Position numbers and translations under genes: made by a program
Origin: Ignisphaera cupida
GTDB taxonomy: Archaea; Thermoproteota; Thermoprotei_A; Sulfolobales; Ignisphaeraceae
Reading direction: 5' to 3'
Assembly (NCBI RefSeq): GCF_030186535.1
Contig: NZ_JASNVW010000005.1
Coordinates: forward strand, 1-64,000
Length of the DNA: 64,000 nt
Shown here: positions 53,285-62,811 of the stretch, piece after piece
How positions within the stretch are numbered: the stretch's first letter is position 1
Layout: each line of letters opens with the position of its first letter
The notes under the pieces: model-generated
Seen by the model: the letters and a program-made list of their open reading frames with translations, nothing else
Database searches by the model: none
What the model was told of the DNA's origin: nothing

Positions 53285-54271
53285 ATGAGTGGAGTTATTG
53301 TGGAGAACATTAGGAAAAGCTATGTTAGTAGAGAGGGTTTTAGAAAGAAGCGTGTTGTTGAGGCTTTGAAGGGTGTTTCCCTAGCTGTTAGAAGAGGTGA
53401 GATTCATGCTCTTCTTGGCCCAAATGGAGCTGGGAAAACAACACTTATAAAGATATTGGCTACGCTTCTTCTACCCGATGATGGAAAAGCCTATGTTAAT
53501 GGTTATGACGTTGTTAAAGAGGCTGAGAAGGTTAGAAGTGTTATTGGTGTTGTTTTGGATGTTTCCAAAGGTTTTTACACATCTCTTAGTGGCTATGAGA
53601 ATCTTGTTTTCTATGCTCTTCTAAAGGGGTATTCATATGGTGAAGCTAGGAAGAGGGTTAGAGAGGTTTTGGAGCTTGTTGGTCTCTACGAAATGAATGC
53701 TCACAACAGACCATATTACACATATAGTCTTGGTATGAGGGCTAGGCTATCAATAGCAAAAGCTCTTTTAACAAACCCACCTGTTTTGCTACTTGATGAA
53801 CCCACACTTGGACTAGATGTTGAAAGCGCAAAGACTGTGAGAAAACTTGTGATGGACTTGGCTAAGGAAGGTAGAACAATTCTTGTAACAGGGCATAACA
53901 TGTATGAAATTGAGCAAATAGCATCCTCCATAACCATAATAAACAAGGGTTTGGTTATAGCATCTGGAGCACCAGCAGATCTCAAAACAAGACTAGGTCT
54001 CATGCTAAGAGTTTCCATGAGAATTGGTGATGTTAATAGCAATGTTGCTGAATATGTGAAGAACTTGATACCTGTTGAGAAAATTTCCATGGAGTTTAAT
54101 GCTGATAGCACAAGAATAGTTTTCTATACTAAAGCCAGTAGGGAAGAGGTTATACAAGGAATTATGCAAATACATAAATCTTTTGATGTTAAAATAATTG
54201 ATCTTGTTATTGAGGAGCCAACACTTGAGGATGCATACATTGCTGTTGTTGGTGGAGAACATGGTTCTTAG
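53285..54271 (+). CDS. ABC-2 type exporter ATPase
   Basis: The 328-residue ATPase has Walker A GPNGAGKTT, signature YSLGMRARLSIAKAL, Walker B VLLLDEPTLGLD and the H-loop GHNMYE, followed by a C-terminal domain of the DrrA/CcmA type (APADLKTRLG, EPTLEDAYIAVVGG). It starts at the ATG at 53285 or three codons earlier. Its end overlaps the first permease by 11 bp, and a second permease follows, giving an ATPase-permease-permease exporter for a drug, lipid or peptide. Confidence 0.92.
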   Translation: MSGVIVENIRKSYVSREGFRKKRVVEALKGVSLAVRRGEIHALLGPNGAGKTTLIKILATLLLPDDGKAYVNGYDVVKEAEKVRSVIGVVLDVSKGFYTSLSGYENLVFYALLKGYSYGEARKRVREVLELVGLYEMNAHNRPYYTYSLGMRARLSIAKALLTNPPVLLLDEPTLGLDVESAKTVRKLVMDLAKEGRTILVTGHNMYEIEQIASSITIINKGLVIASGAPADLKTRLGLMLRVSMRIGDVNSNVAEYVKNLIPVEKISMEFNADSTRIVFYTKASREEVIQGIMQIHKSFDVKIIDLVIEEPTLEDAYIAVVGGEHGS

Positions 54272-55082
54272 AGTTTTGAATGCTTTAACATATAGAGAAG
54301 TTGCATGGTTTAGAAGATTCTTCGCAGATTATGTAATTTCATGGATATTCCCACTAGCTTTGTCAGTTGGAGTAATATTCTTGCCAGCATCAATATCAGG
54401 TGTAAACACTGTTCTTAGTAGAATGAGCAATTTGTTTAACTATCAAATGGATTTGAAAACAGCTTATAGCCTCGCACTTGCGCTAACAGGTATAGTCAAT
54501 GTTGTTGCTATTGTTATTAACGATGTTATTCAAACAATGTTTGCAGAATTCAGATTCATGGAAGTTGGGTGGATGATTCTTGAAACAACTGGGCTAGTCA
54601 AATACACAATTGCAAATGCCATTATTAGACCAGCTATAATGACTCCACTAGCAACATTGTTTCTGGCTCCACTACTTCTCTACCTCAATGGCTTCAGCGG
54701 CTTAGTAACATTTGCATTACTTGAGCTAGTGTTTATAGCAACATCTATTGCACTAGGATTTTACTCAACCATTGTTGCAATTCCCTTAACATTTCACACA
54801 AAAATCTCGAGACCCTGGACCATAGCAAACACCTTGGCACCTGCAATACTTGCTGGAACCGGGGTTTACATCCCAGTAAATCTTGTGCCTGCTATTCTAA
54901 GATTTTTCGCATATTCAACTCCTGTTCCAAGGTCATGTGAAATAGTTTATTTGATATCTTTAAGGGGTTTTCCAAGCGAGATAACACTTTTTCTTGTGTT
55001 CATAACATTTCTAACATCATTGTATCTAGCTGTTTCTGGTATCTTGTCGAAGAATGCTGATGCTAGGGTGAGAAAAGGTTGA
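54261..55082 (+). CDS. ABC-2 type exporter permease, first
   Basis: About 273 residues with six hydrophobic segments. It starts at ATG 54261 inside the end of the ATPase gene, with a GGTGGAG site; the frame to 54198 is shared with the ATPase and is not translated separately. The long outer loop after the first helix and the segment TPVPRSCEIVYLISLRGFP are usual in ABC-2 permeases. It pairs with the second permease, which overlaps it by 4 bp. The substrate is unknown. Confidence 0.85.
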   Translation: MVLRVLNALTYREVAWFRRFFADYVISWIFPLALSVGVIFLPASISGVNTVLSRMSNLFNYQMDLKTAYSLALALTGIVNVVAIVINDVIQTMFAEFRFMEVGWMILETTGLVKYTIANAIIRPAIMTPLATLFLAPLLLYLNGFSGLVTFALLELVFIATSIALGFYSTIVAIPLTFHTKISRPWTIANTLAPAILAGTGVYIPVNLVPAILRFFAYSTPVPRSCEIVYLISLRGFPSEITLFLVFITFLTSLYLAVSGILSKNADARVRKG

Positions 55083-55858
55083 ATCTAAAGAAAACACTGC
55101 ATGTGATATATGTAGGCTTTGTCTTGTCGAAAATGCATATAACAGCATATGTAGCAGCAATCATTAACACGATATTGTGGTTCACAATAATATTTGTTCC
55201 AGCAACTGTTTTTAGCGAGGATCCTAAAATGGCTATGTCCATGTTTCTACCAGGGGTATATGCATTAACAGTTGCAAGCGCAGCTATGTGGACAGCTACA
55301 GAGTTTTTGAGGTGGAATGTTTACCATGGCTTAACAGATTTGTATAGAGAGAATGGGTTGACAGTGTTTCATTATTTGATTAGCTACTCAATTGTTGACT
55401 CAATATTCTTTGGAATTGCAACATACTTTGCATCAACATATATAATCGCGTCTTATACCGGGCTAAGCTTTTTCAATGCTCTTCCAGCAAACCCTCAATA
55501 TTTGCTTCTAGCCATTGTTGTTGCAATACCAATGTATCTTTTGATGGGATCTTTAATAGGTTATTTAATGGCGTCAACCTCTGTGAGTGGGGCATGGATA
55601 AACATAATTCAAATGATAGTTGCATTTGGAACTATTGTACCGCCAAAGACAATTCCAAGTGGTTGGCTAATACTCTTAAACCCATCCACATATGTTGCAG
55701 AGATTCTGAGAATAGGGTACAACACAAACACGGTTTCATCAAATGCGCTAGTTGTTTCAATCCCCATAGCAATAGCTTTGTTTACCCTGCTTGGATACTG
55801 GATTGGTTTTTTATGCGATAAGAGAATTGCTAGATATGGTCTTGAGTACAGGTATTAA
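55079..55858 (+). CDS. ABC-2 type exporter permease, second
   Basis: A 259-residue membrane protein with six helices. The TTG start overlaps the previous stop by 4 bp, so it is translationally coupled. IPSGWLILLNPSTYVAEILRIGYN before the last helices is a common ABC-2 permease feature. It forms a heterodimer with the first permease. Its end is 6 bp from the convergent DNA glycosylase gene. Confidence 0.85.
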   Translation: MNLKKTLHVIYVGFVLSKMHITAYVAAIINTILWFTIIFVPATVFSEDPKMAMSMFLPGVYALTVASAAMWTATEFLRWNVYHGLTDLYRENGLTVFHYLISYSIVDSIFFGIATYFASTYIIASYTGLSFFNALPANPQYLLLAIVVAIPMYLLMGSLIGYLMASTSVSGAWINIIQMIVAFGTIVPPKTIPSGWLILLNPSTYVAEILRIGYNTNTVSSNALVVSIPIAIALFTLLGYWIGFLCDKRIARYGLEYRY

Positions 55859-55863
55859 GGGGT

Positions 55864-56808
55864 TTAATAATACCATGTGTCGTAGTATATAGGCTCTTTG
55901 AAAAACAAGCTATTTTTAAATGATTTGCAAAAATCTTTAAATGGGCATGCAGAGCATTTTGGATTTTCAGCTGTGCAAATACCTCTTCCAAAAACCCACA
56001 TGAAATCATCTAGCAAAAGAACATCAACATTGCTAAGCCTTGACAACTGCTTGTATGCTTCCCTAACGGCTATGCGAATAAGAATATCCTCATCATGCGT
56101 AATAGCAACTTCATCAACAACTTTTCTAAGGAGATTGTTCTCAAGCTCGACAATGCCAAGTCTTAAAGCAATTCTTGTTAAGTGATTATCTACAGCCACA
56201 TGCAAATTCTCTTTATCGATTGGATTAAACAAGCCTCTGTAGACAAGGAACTTAACAAGAAGAAAAGCCTTTTTCTCAACAGGATCCTGATAGGCCTTAA
56301 ACACCTTCACCAAATCCAGAAAACCATAGCCATTAAGTAATCTGAGATAACCATTTGACAGCAAAACAATGTTTCTTGGACTACTGTTGTATAGCGCAAT
56401 AATCTTTTTGCCAAGGTCGTTGAGAAGATGGGTTCTAAGCTTTATGTCAACAGGTTTTGCATTTCCTATAGATAACCACTTCTCAACTTCCTCCTCACTG
56501 ATTCTAGCCATGCGATTAGGTGTAAAGAAATCTGGATTGCTTCTAAACATCTCCATCCCAAGTCTGTAAAGAAGATCAGCACCCCTAACTCTTTCACCAC
56601 CAACAACAGCCTCATATGGCTTCCCAGGTCTGCTAAGCCTATGATCCATAGAGACCATAACCAGAAAATACATCAAAACATTGTCTAAAGGCTCGTTAGA
56701 TTCTGGATAAAGCCTTGAATCAAAAACATTCATTCTATGAGCACTGTTAATCACATTAGGCAAGATATTTGCTATATTTACAATCTTGTCATTAATTATC
56801 ATAGGCAT
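55864..56808 (-). CDS. FeS-cluster HhH-GPD-like DNA glycosylase
   Basis: About 314 residues from ATG 56808, which follows GGTG; earlier starts give a non-conserved hydrophobic lead. Near the C-terminus the cluster loop CTAENPKCSACPFKDFC (Cx6Cx2Cx5C) is that of endonuclease III/MutY glycosylases. The helical body with NLLRKVVDEVAITHDEDILIRIAVREAY before it fits, but the classic HhH-GPD lysine and Gly-Pro-Asp segment is not clear, so it may be an unusual or catalytically diverged member. It probably acts in base-excision repair; the substrate base is unknown. Confidence 0.65.
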   Translation of the reverse strand: MPMIINDKIVNIANILPNVINSAHRMNVFDSRLYPESNEPLDNVLMYFLVMVSMDHRLSRPGKPYEAVVGGERVRGADLLYRLGMEMFRSNPDFFTPNRMARISEEEVEKWLSIGNAKPVDIKLRTHLLNDLGKKIIALYNSSPRNIVLLSNGYLRLLNGYGFLDLVKVFKAYQDPVEKKAFLLVKFLVYRGLFNPIDKENLHVAVDNHLTRIALRLGIVELENNLLRKVVDEVAITHDEDILIRIAVREAYKQLSRLSNVDVLLLDDFMWVFGRGICTAENPKCSACPFKDFCKSFKNSLFFKEPIYYDTWYY

Positions 56809-56898
56809 TTTAAACACCATTAAAATAGAGCTAGATTTGCAACTAACAAAATATTTTAACTTATCAAAGATTTTTTGGAATAGTGGTGAGCAAGCTAT

Positions 56899-57609
56899 AA
56901 GTACTCTTAACAAGAGTTTCTAAAGCTTTTAAAGAAGATGAAGAGTTTCATTATGCTGTAGCATGTTTGCTAGGTCTTGACGAAATTCTTAAGAGACTTG
57001 ATAGAAATGAGCAGGAATTAATCAAGCTTAAAGAAAGATTTTCACATGTTCATGAAGGAGCAAGAGAAGAGATGGGAAGAAAATAATAGACGATGGGAGG
57101 AAAATAATAAGCGCTGGGAGGAGAACAATAGATGATGGGAAGAGGCTTACAAAAGATTTGAAGCTATTGAGAATGAGTTAAAGAGGTTAAGAGAGGATTT
57201 TAATAGATTTGTTGAATTGGAGGAGAAGAGGTGGATGGAGGCAAACAAGAGATTCTCCAGAATTGAACTTGAGCTAGTTGTTTTAACAAAGGCAACACTG
57301 TCTAGATATGTGTTAGAGGATCTTGGAGAGGAGATCAGGTTTAGAGGTGAGGAGATATTGAATAGATACAGAAATCTTGCTATAGATGGTGAAGAAATAG
57401 ATCTTGTTATTGAAACTAATAGGAGTGTATATGTTGCAGAGATAAAGATTAAACCAAGTGTTGAGGATGTTAAAGATTTGATAAACAAGACTGAAATTGT
57501 TGGTAGGAAATTTGGCAAGTCGGTTACATCGATAATGGCTGATGTATACATAGGTGATGAAGTAATAAACTTTGCTAGAAGCAGAAGTGCATTGATTTAC
57601 AGCTACTGA
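56899..57609 (+). pseudogene. Decayed DUF3782-like coiled-coil/PD-(D/E)XK nuclease gene
   Basis: The intact piece (57217-57609, about 130 residues) ends in a PD-(D/E)XK core: IDLVIETNRSVYVAEIKIK. In the same frame upstream is a coiled coil of RWEENN repeats broken by TGA at 57133-57135, where the parallel repeats have CGA, so this is a C-to-T nonsense change. Further upstream the N-terminal helix (VSKAFKEDEEFHYAVACLLGLDEILKRLDRN) is in another frame; one extra A near 57030 explains the shift. No good start codon precedes it. At least two lesions make it a pseudogene of a multi-copy archaeal family. Confidence 0.8.
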
Positions 57610-57738
57610 TGATCTATTGCTACTAAGTTAAATGTTTTCCAAAGGATTTGAAACAAGAAAACAATGCATTGACAAATTTGTTAATATTTTTGTGAAGGTC
57701 TTAACCATAGTTAAGAATTTGAGAATTCAAAACAATGG

Positions 57739-58611
57739 TTATGCCGCTCTTTCCTCTCTAAAGTATATTTCTCCAAGGGCTTTTGGCACAACAAGTTTTT
57801 TGCTTAGTGGTGTTGCATAGACTATGACAACTATTGCTAGTGATGCTATAAACGGTAATGCGCTTATAACATCTGGTGGTACTCCGTAGAGTAGCTGCAA
57901 TGCGTATAGGGATGTGTATAGATATCCAAATACTATGGCAACTGGGTATGCTATTAGTGGATGCCATGAAGATGCCATGGCAAGGGTTATTGCTAGAAAG
58001 CCATAACCCATTCCAGTGTATTGAGACCATCCACTTCTGTAAATAGCTGTATATATGTATGAGCCTATTGAGATTATTGTGTATCCAATTACTGTTCCCA
58101 AGAACCTTGTTCTCCACACTCTAACACCAGCCATTTCAGCTGCTCTTGGGTTAAAGCCGCATGCCCTTAGGGCAATGCCGAATCTTGTTTTGTGTAGAAG
58201 AAGCCATGTTGCAGCAGTTGATGCAACACCTATTAGAATAAGCATTGGCTTTCCTATCATTAGCGGTATTATGGACCTGCTTTTCATGTATCTAAGCCCT
58301 ATTAGTGCTCCAATGCCATAGAAAACTATGTTTAGAGATAGCCCTGTTAGAACATGGGGTGCGTGAAGTATGTTGATAAACACTATGAAGATTATTGATA
58401 GTGCTATTGTTGATAGCAATGATATTACAAAGCCTGGTAAGTAGCCTATGTTCTGTGTAGAGACAAATGCTATTGCTATTGAGCATGTTATTATACCGTC
58501 TATTGCAAGGTTTATAACACCACTTCTCTCAACAACTATGTCTCCCAAAACCCAGAGAAGCAATGCCACTACAAATGAGTTAGAAAGTGCAGATATTATT
58601 TCACTAAGCAT
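57739..58611 (-). CDS. BMP-type nucleoside ABC permease, second
   Basis: About 290 residues and eight or more helices of the BPD_transp_2 family, related to nucleoside permeases (NupQ/RnsD). LLLHKTRFGIALRACGFNPRAAEMAGVRVWRTRF is the coupling-helix segment and is shared almost word for word with the partner permease. ATG 58611 follows GGTGAG and is better than the frame start at 58671. The gene starts 5 bp before the end of the upstream permease. It is the last of four genes: binding protein, ATPase, two permeases. Confidence 0.88.
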   Translation of the reverse strand: MLSEIISALSNSFVVALLLWVLGDIVVERSGVINLAIDGIITCSIAIAFVSTQNIGYLPGFVISLLSTIALSIIFIVFINILHAPHVLTGLSLNIVFYGIGALIGLRYMKSRSIIPLMIGKPMLILIGVASTAATWLLLHKTRFGIALRACGFNPRAAEMAGVRVWRTRFLGTVIGYTIISIGSYIYTAIYRSGWSQYTGMGYGFLAITLAMASSWHPLIAYPVAIVFGYLYTSLYALQLLYGVPPDVISALPFIASLAIVVIVYATPLSKKLVVPKALGEIYFREERAA

Positions 58612-58615
58612 TTTC

Positions 58616-59671
58616 TCACCTAACAACAATCTTATATCTAGACACAAACTCTGCAACCATTGTAGCAGCAAAGAGTGTTCCCACTATAGCTTTTGAAAGA
58701 GCATCTCCAATAGCTGCACTACCAATTTGCAAAGCGAAGCTTAGTCTATAGAGAGCTGCTGTATAGTATGATGCTGCCAAAACACCAAATGGGTTTAAAC
58801 CACCAAGCCAAGCAACCATTATTGATGTAAACCCCATTCCACTTCCAACAATATCTCCCTCAACAAGTTTTCTGTGGTAAACAAGTATTTCAGAACCTCC
58901 AACAAAACCAGCTAAAGCAGCTGAAAATGTAAATGCTGCCAAGGCAAGTTTCTTGCTCGACATTCCAGAAAGCTCAACAGCTGATATGCTTGAGCTTAGA
59001 GCTCTCAAAGCTATGCCAAATCTTGTTTTGTATAAAAGAAGATAGGCTATAGCAACAAATGCAAGTGCTATAATCACTATGTACCATGAGAAGCTGTAGC
59101 CAGGAACAACAGGAATTTTTGATTCATCTGGAATTAGATCTGTTGTTGGATATCCATAAACCCCCCTGCCTCTCCAAGGACCTTTAACAAGATAATTTGT
59201 GAAGTAGTAAGCAACATAGTTCATTAGAAGTGTTACAACAGCTTCATTAACTCCTAGATAAAGCTTCATAAGAGATGGTGGAATAGACCACAGCAAACCG
59301 CAGAGAGATGCGAATAGAAGAGCAGTTACTGGTGCTGCAAAATCTATTTTTCCAATTGGTGTGTAAAGAGCTATGAAAGTTGCTCCAACAGCTCCGATAA
59401 CAAGCTGTCCTTCTGCACCAAGATTCCAAAGCCTAGCGTTAAATGCTATTGAGAGACCAAGTGCAGTTGGGAGAAAAACGGAAATGTATCTTAGAACATT
59501 TAAATCAGCAAAACTTTCAAAAGCTGTTTTCAGTGTTTCTACAAAGCTAAGTCCTGTAACAGATGATGTTATGAGAACAGCTACTAAAAGCCCTGCAAAA
59601 GCTGTTAAAACTCTTACTAAAATGCTTAAATGTGTTGGCAAAACCCTTTTAACAACAACTATTTTAGCCAT
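58616..59671 (-). CDS. BMP-type nucleoside ABC permease, first
   Basis: The 351-residue membrane protein is the partner of the preceding entry, of the same family (NupP/RnsC-like). LSIAFNARLWNLGAEGQLVIGAV (near 75) and LLYKTRFGIALRALSSSISAVELSGMSSKKL are family marks. It starts inside the ATPase gene (8-bp overlap), so the two are translationally coupled. It makes the heterodimeric channel for a nucleoside or purine-like substrate. Confidence 0.9.
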   Translation of the reverse strand: MAKIVVVKRVLPTHLSILVRVLTAFAGLLVAVLITSSVTGLSFVETLKTAFESFADLNVLRYISVFLPTALGLSIAFNARLWNLGAEGQLVIGAVGATFIALYTPIGKIDFAAPVTALLFASLCGLLWSIPPSLMKLYLGVNEAVVTLLMNYVAYYFTNYLVKGPWRGRGVYGYPTTDLIPDESKIPVVPGYSFSWYIVIIALAFVAIAYLLLYKTRFGIALRALSSSISAVELSGMSSKKLALAAFTFSAALAGFVGGSEILVYHRKLVEGDIVGSGMGFTSIMVAWLGGLNPFGVLAASYYTAALYRLSFALQIGSAAIGDALSKAIVGTLFAATMVAEFVSRYKIVVR

Positions 59672-61133
59672 AGACCATGACCTTCTCTATCTCACTTCTA
59701 TAAATCTCCAGATTCTCACCCTCGAAAACCCTAGCTATTCTACCATTAACAATAACAGCTACTCTATTGGAAACTTGAATAGCTTCATCAACATCTTCAG
59801 TAATTAGAAGAACACCTCCACCAGTTTGAGCAAATTTTTGCATAGTGTCCAACACAAGTATTCTAGATTTCTCATCAAGCATTCTAGTTGGGTTATGAGC
59901 AACAACAATTTTTGGCATTGTCAATAGCAATCTGCTTACAGAAACCTTTTGCACATTTCCACCAGAAAGCTTAGCAACTTGGGTAACAGGATTCTCAGGA
60001 ACAATCCCAAGCTTCTTAATAGCATCCAATACAGTATCATGACCTATTCTTTCTCTAGCATACATTCTCATGTTCTCAGCAATTGAAAGTGTTAATGCAA
60101 CACCTTCTCTGAATGGATCCTCAGGTATGTATATAAGCCCCTTTCTAACTCTCTCACTTGGCGAATCCCTTGTAACATCAAATCCATTAATCTTTATAGA
60201 GCCTTTCGAAACCTTTCTAAGACCAGCTATAGCCTCTCCCAACTCCCTCTCACCATTCCCAGCTATTCCAACAATAGACACAATCTCGCCAGAGCCAACA
60301 TCTATTGAAAGACTATTCACAGCTGCTTTGCCATAATCATCAAAAACAGTTACTTTGTCAACAACCAAAACCTTTGAATCTCTCTTCACAATTCTCATAA
60401 GCTGCTTAGGAATAATGCCTAGATACTCTTCAAAACCAAACATTGCTTGGCGAATCTCCGAAGCTTCAACACCTTTGCCAAACACATTCACAACTCTGCC
60501 TTTTCTAAGAACAACAAACCTATCTCCAATCTCTAGCGCTTCTGGAATCTTATGTGTTATATACAAAACAGATTCGTTTCTCAACACAAGATGTTTTATT
60601 ATTTCAAAAAATCTTTGCTTCAAATCATGTGGAAGATAGGTTGCAGCCTCATCTACTATTAAAAGCTTTGGATTTATCATCAAAGCTTTTACCAATTCTA
60701 TGAACTGCTTCTCGGTGTAGCTAATGCTATAAACCTTTCTATTGATATCCATGGAGAATCCAAAGTCTTTTAAAACATTTTCAACTCTTCTTGCAAGAGA
60801 TTTCGATGGTGTTTCATCTAGAAACAAAGCAATGTTTTCTAAAATACTCAAGTCATCTATTAACTGAGGTCTTTGACTTATCATCACAATTCCTTTTCTC
60901 TTCGCATCGTAAGGTGATGAAAACTTTGCCTCCTCTCCATCAACTATTATTTTTCCCTTGTCAGGAACATAAGCACCACACAATATCTTTGCTAATGTTG
61001 ATTTTCCAGAACCATTCTCCCCAAGAACAACAAGAATCTCGCCTCTGAAAACATCTAGAGTAACGCCATCAAGTGCAACAATATCTCCAAATCTTTTTTG
61101 AACATCAACAATTTTTACAATGGCGCTACTCAT
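59664..61133 (-). CDS. BMP-type nucleoside ABC ATPase, two domains
   Basis: The 489-residue ATPase has two nucleotide domains. The first has GENGSGKST and a signature replaced by SYTEKQFIELVKAL; its Walker B is LLIVDEAATYL. The second has a degenerate P-loop GIAGNGERE, a good signature LSGGNVQKVSVSRLL and Walker B IVVAHNPTRMLD. This pattern is typical of NupO/RnsB-like ATPases of nucleoside importers. It follows the binding-protein gene by 66 bp on the same strand and overlaps the next permease gene. Confidence 0.92.
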   Translation of the reverse strand: MSSAIVKIVDVQKRFGDIVALDGVTLDVFRGEILVVLGENGSGKSTLAKILCGAYVPDKGKIIVDGEEAKFSSPYDAKRKGIVMISQRPQLIDDLSILENIALFLDETPSKSLARRVENVLKDFGFSMDINRKVYSISYTEKQFIELVKALMINPKLLIVDEAATYLPHDLKQRFFEIIKHLVLRNESVLYITHKIPEALEIGDRFVVLRKGRVVNVFGKGVEASEIRQAMFGFEEYLGIIPKQLMRIVKRDSKVLVVDKVTVFDDYGKAAVNSLSIDVGSGEIVSIVGIAGNGERELGEAIAGLRKVSKGSIKINGFDVTRDSPSERVRKGLIYIPEDPFREGVALTLSIAENMRMYARERIGHDTVLDAIKKLGIVPENPVTQVAKLSGGNVQKVSVSRLLLTMPKIVVAHNPTRMLDEKSRILVLDTMQKFAQTGGGVLLITEDVDEAIQVSNRVAVIVNGRIARVFEGENLEIYRSEIEKVMVYG

Positions 61134-61199
61134 TTGCTTTTCCTCAAAAAAAGATTTTTGTGAGAAGATTATAAAAAATGCTTTTGCTTTAGACTCATC

Positions 61200-62678
61200 T
61201 CAACCCATCTTGCCCTGGAAAGCAACCCATGAAACAAACCAGTCCATGTTCCACAAATCATCATGTGTTAGTCTCTCACCAGGTTTCACACTAACCTCGC
61301 TTCCAGCAGCTTTTCCACTGCAGAATCTTGAGTATGAAGCTATGCAGTAGCCTTTTAGAGGTCCTGTGAATGGGTCGAAAACAGGTGCTATTGTGGCTGC
61401 TGGTACGTGGCTAGAGCCTGTTGATACACTTGCTAAAGACTCTAGCTCATGTGTCAAGGCAGTTCCTTGTAGAGATTCAAGAATTGGTGCTTCTCTCATC
61501 TCGTTGTATCTCTTCATAACAAGGTCATAGACGCTCATAGCTTCACCTGTTCTAACATCTTTAACCATGATGTTTTTGAGTATTGGAATGAACTTTGGAT
61601 TAATTCTCATAACAGTTCCATTTGGATAAACATGTGCTCCAAGATCAACAGCACCTGTGTTAAGCAAATACCAATAATCAACATTTTCGAGATTACCTGG
61701 TCTATAGATACCTGCTTTCACTTTAGCCAATATGTCTGCATATATAACCTCCCATCTAACAAGCTGTCCACTAACAACAACATCTGGTCCCCATTCATAC
61801 ATTGGGCTGTAGTGGCTAAACACATACACCTCCTTGCCTTGTTTATAGAGACTTTCAGCATATTCAACAATAGCTGTTGAATCCTCTGTAAATGCAAGCA
61901 CATCAACATTGAATTGCTTAACAAGTGTTTCAGCAGCTGCCTTTGCCTTGTCTGGATCATACCAAGCACCAATTTCAATAACGTAAACAGTTATGTTCTT
62001 GCCTAGCTGCTCACCAACCTCCTTAGCACCTATGGCAAAAGCATTTATGTGTCTAACAACCTCTGGAATTGTGTGTGCAGCTACATAGCCTATTTTCCCA
62101 GTTTTTGTTAGTGCACCAGCCATTAGCCCATTCAAATAGTATATTTGATACAAATCAGCAAAGTATGTTCCCATGTTAGGTGCTCTTTTATATCCAGAGC
62201 AGTGAAAGAACATAACATTTGGATATTCCTTAGCCTTCTCAAGTGTTTGATCCATGAAATCAAAACTTGTTGTAAATATCACTGTATAGCCTTTTCTAAC
62301 AAGATCATCTATTACAGCAGGAGATTGAGCTGCCTGAACATTCTCAACATACGTTGTTTCAAGCCAGTCCTTGTAAAGCTCAGCAACAACCCTTCTACCA
62401 ATATCATGCATATAGCTCCAACCATAATCACCAACAGGTCCAACATAAACAAAAGCAGCTTTCACCTTAGCAGGAGGAGTATATGTAGCAACACCAACAG
62501 CAGATGTCACTGTCTGAGTATATGTCATTGTTACTGTTTGATAAGCTCCTGGAGCAGTTACTGTTACAGTTTGTGGAGGAGCAGCTACTTTTGGAGTTGC
62601 ATAATACCCTATAAAATAGCCTGCAACTATTCCAATTACAAGCAACGCAATTGCTATTCCATAAACTGTTTTAGCCAT
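61200..62678 (-). CDS. BMP-family nucleoside-binding protein
   Basis: About 492 residues from ATG 62678, which follows GGTG; the frame start at 62690 is less likely. A membrane anchor (about residues 5-25) and a Thr/Val-rich linker precede the BMP fold: KVKAAFVYVGPVGDYGWSYMHDIGRR, YTVIFTTSFDFMDQTLEKAK, YPNVMFFHCSGY, IGYVAAHTIPEVVRHINAFAIGAK and VDVLAFTEDSTAIVEYAE. The family binds nucleosides such as guanosine or adenosine, or related purines. It is the first gene of the importer operon; a CRISPR-repeat-like element lies upstream of its promoter. Confidence 0.9.
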   Translation of the reverse strand: MAKTVYGIAIALLVIGIVAGYFIGYYATPKVAAPPQTVTVTAPGAYQTVTMTYTQTVTSAVGVATYTPPAKVKAAFVYVGPVGDYGWSYMHDIGRRVVAELYKDWLETTYVENVQAAQSPAVIDDLVRKGYTVIFTTSFDFMDQTLEKAKEYPNVMFFHCSGYKRAPNMGTYFADLYQIYYLNGLMAGALTKTGKIGYVAAHTIPEVVRHINAFAIGAKEVGEQLGKNITVYVIEIGAWYDPDKAKAAAETLVKQFNVDVLAFTEDSTAIVEYAESLYKQGKEVYVFSHYSPMYEWGPDVVVSGQLVRWEVIYADILAKVKAGIYRPGNLENVDYWYLLNTGAVDLGAHVYPNGTVMRINPKFIPILKNIMVKDVRTGEAMSVYDLVMKRYNEMREAPILESLQGTALTHELESLASVSTGSSHVPAATIAPVFDPFTGPLKGYCIASYSRFCSGKAAGSEVSVKPGERLTHDDLWNMDWFVSWVAFQGKMG

Positions 62679-62740
62679 TTCACACACCATGAAACCACAT
62701 TGCGTTAAAGCTTAAAAAACTCTTTCTATAACAACCATGT

Positions 62741-62750
62741 AGTTATATAC
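62741..62750 (-). promoter_or_regulatory. TATA box of the BMP importer operon
   Basis: The minus strand reads GTATATAACT, giving a leader of about 40 nt to the ATG at 62678, which has a GGTG ribosome binding site. Confidence 0.5.
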
Positions 62751-62772
62751 ATAAGTTATGTAAAACAAGAAT

Positions 62773-62796
62773 CTTTCAATTCCATTTGATGAATTC
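62773..62796 (-). repeat. Solitary CRISPR-repeat-like element upstream of the BMP operon
   Basis: The minus strand starts GAATTCATCAAATGGAATTG and ends AAAG, matching the CRISPR repeat at 21 of 24 positions. It lies 23 bp upstream of the TATA box. An 11-bp piece, TTGATGAATTC, recurs at 62843-62853 in the end of the neighbouring gene. Confidence 0.5.
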
Positions 62797-62811
62797 CATG
62801 GAGAGAAGAGA

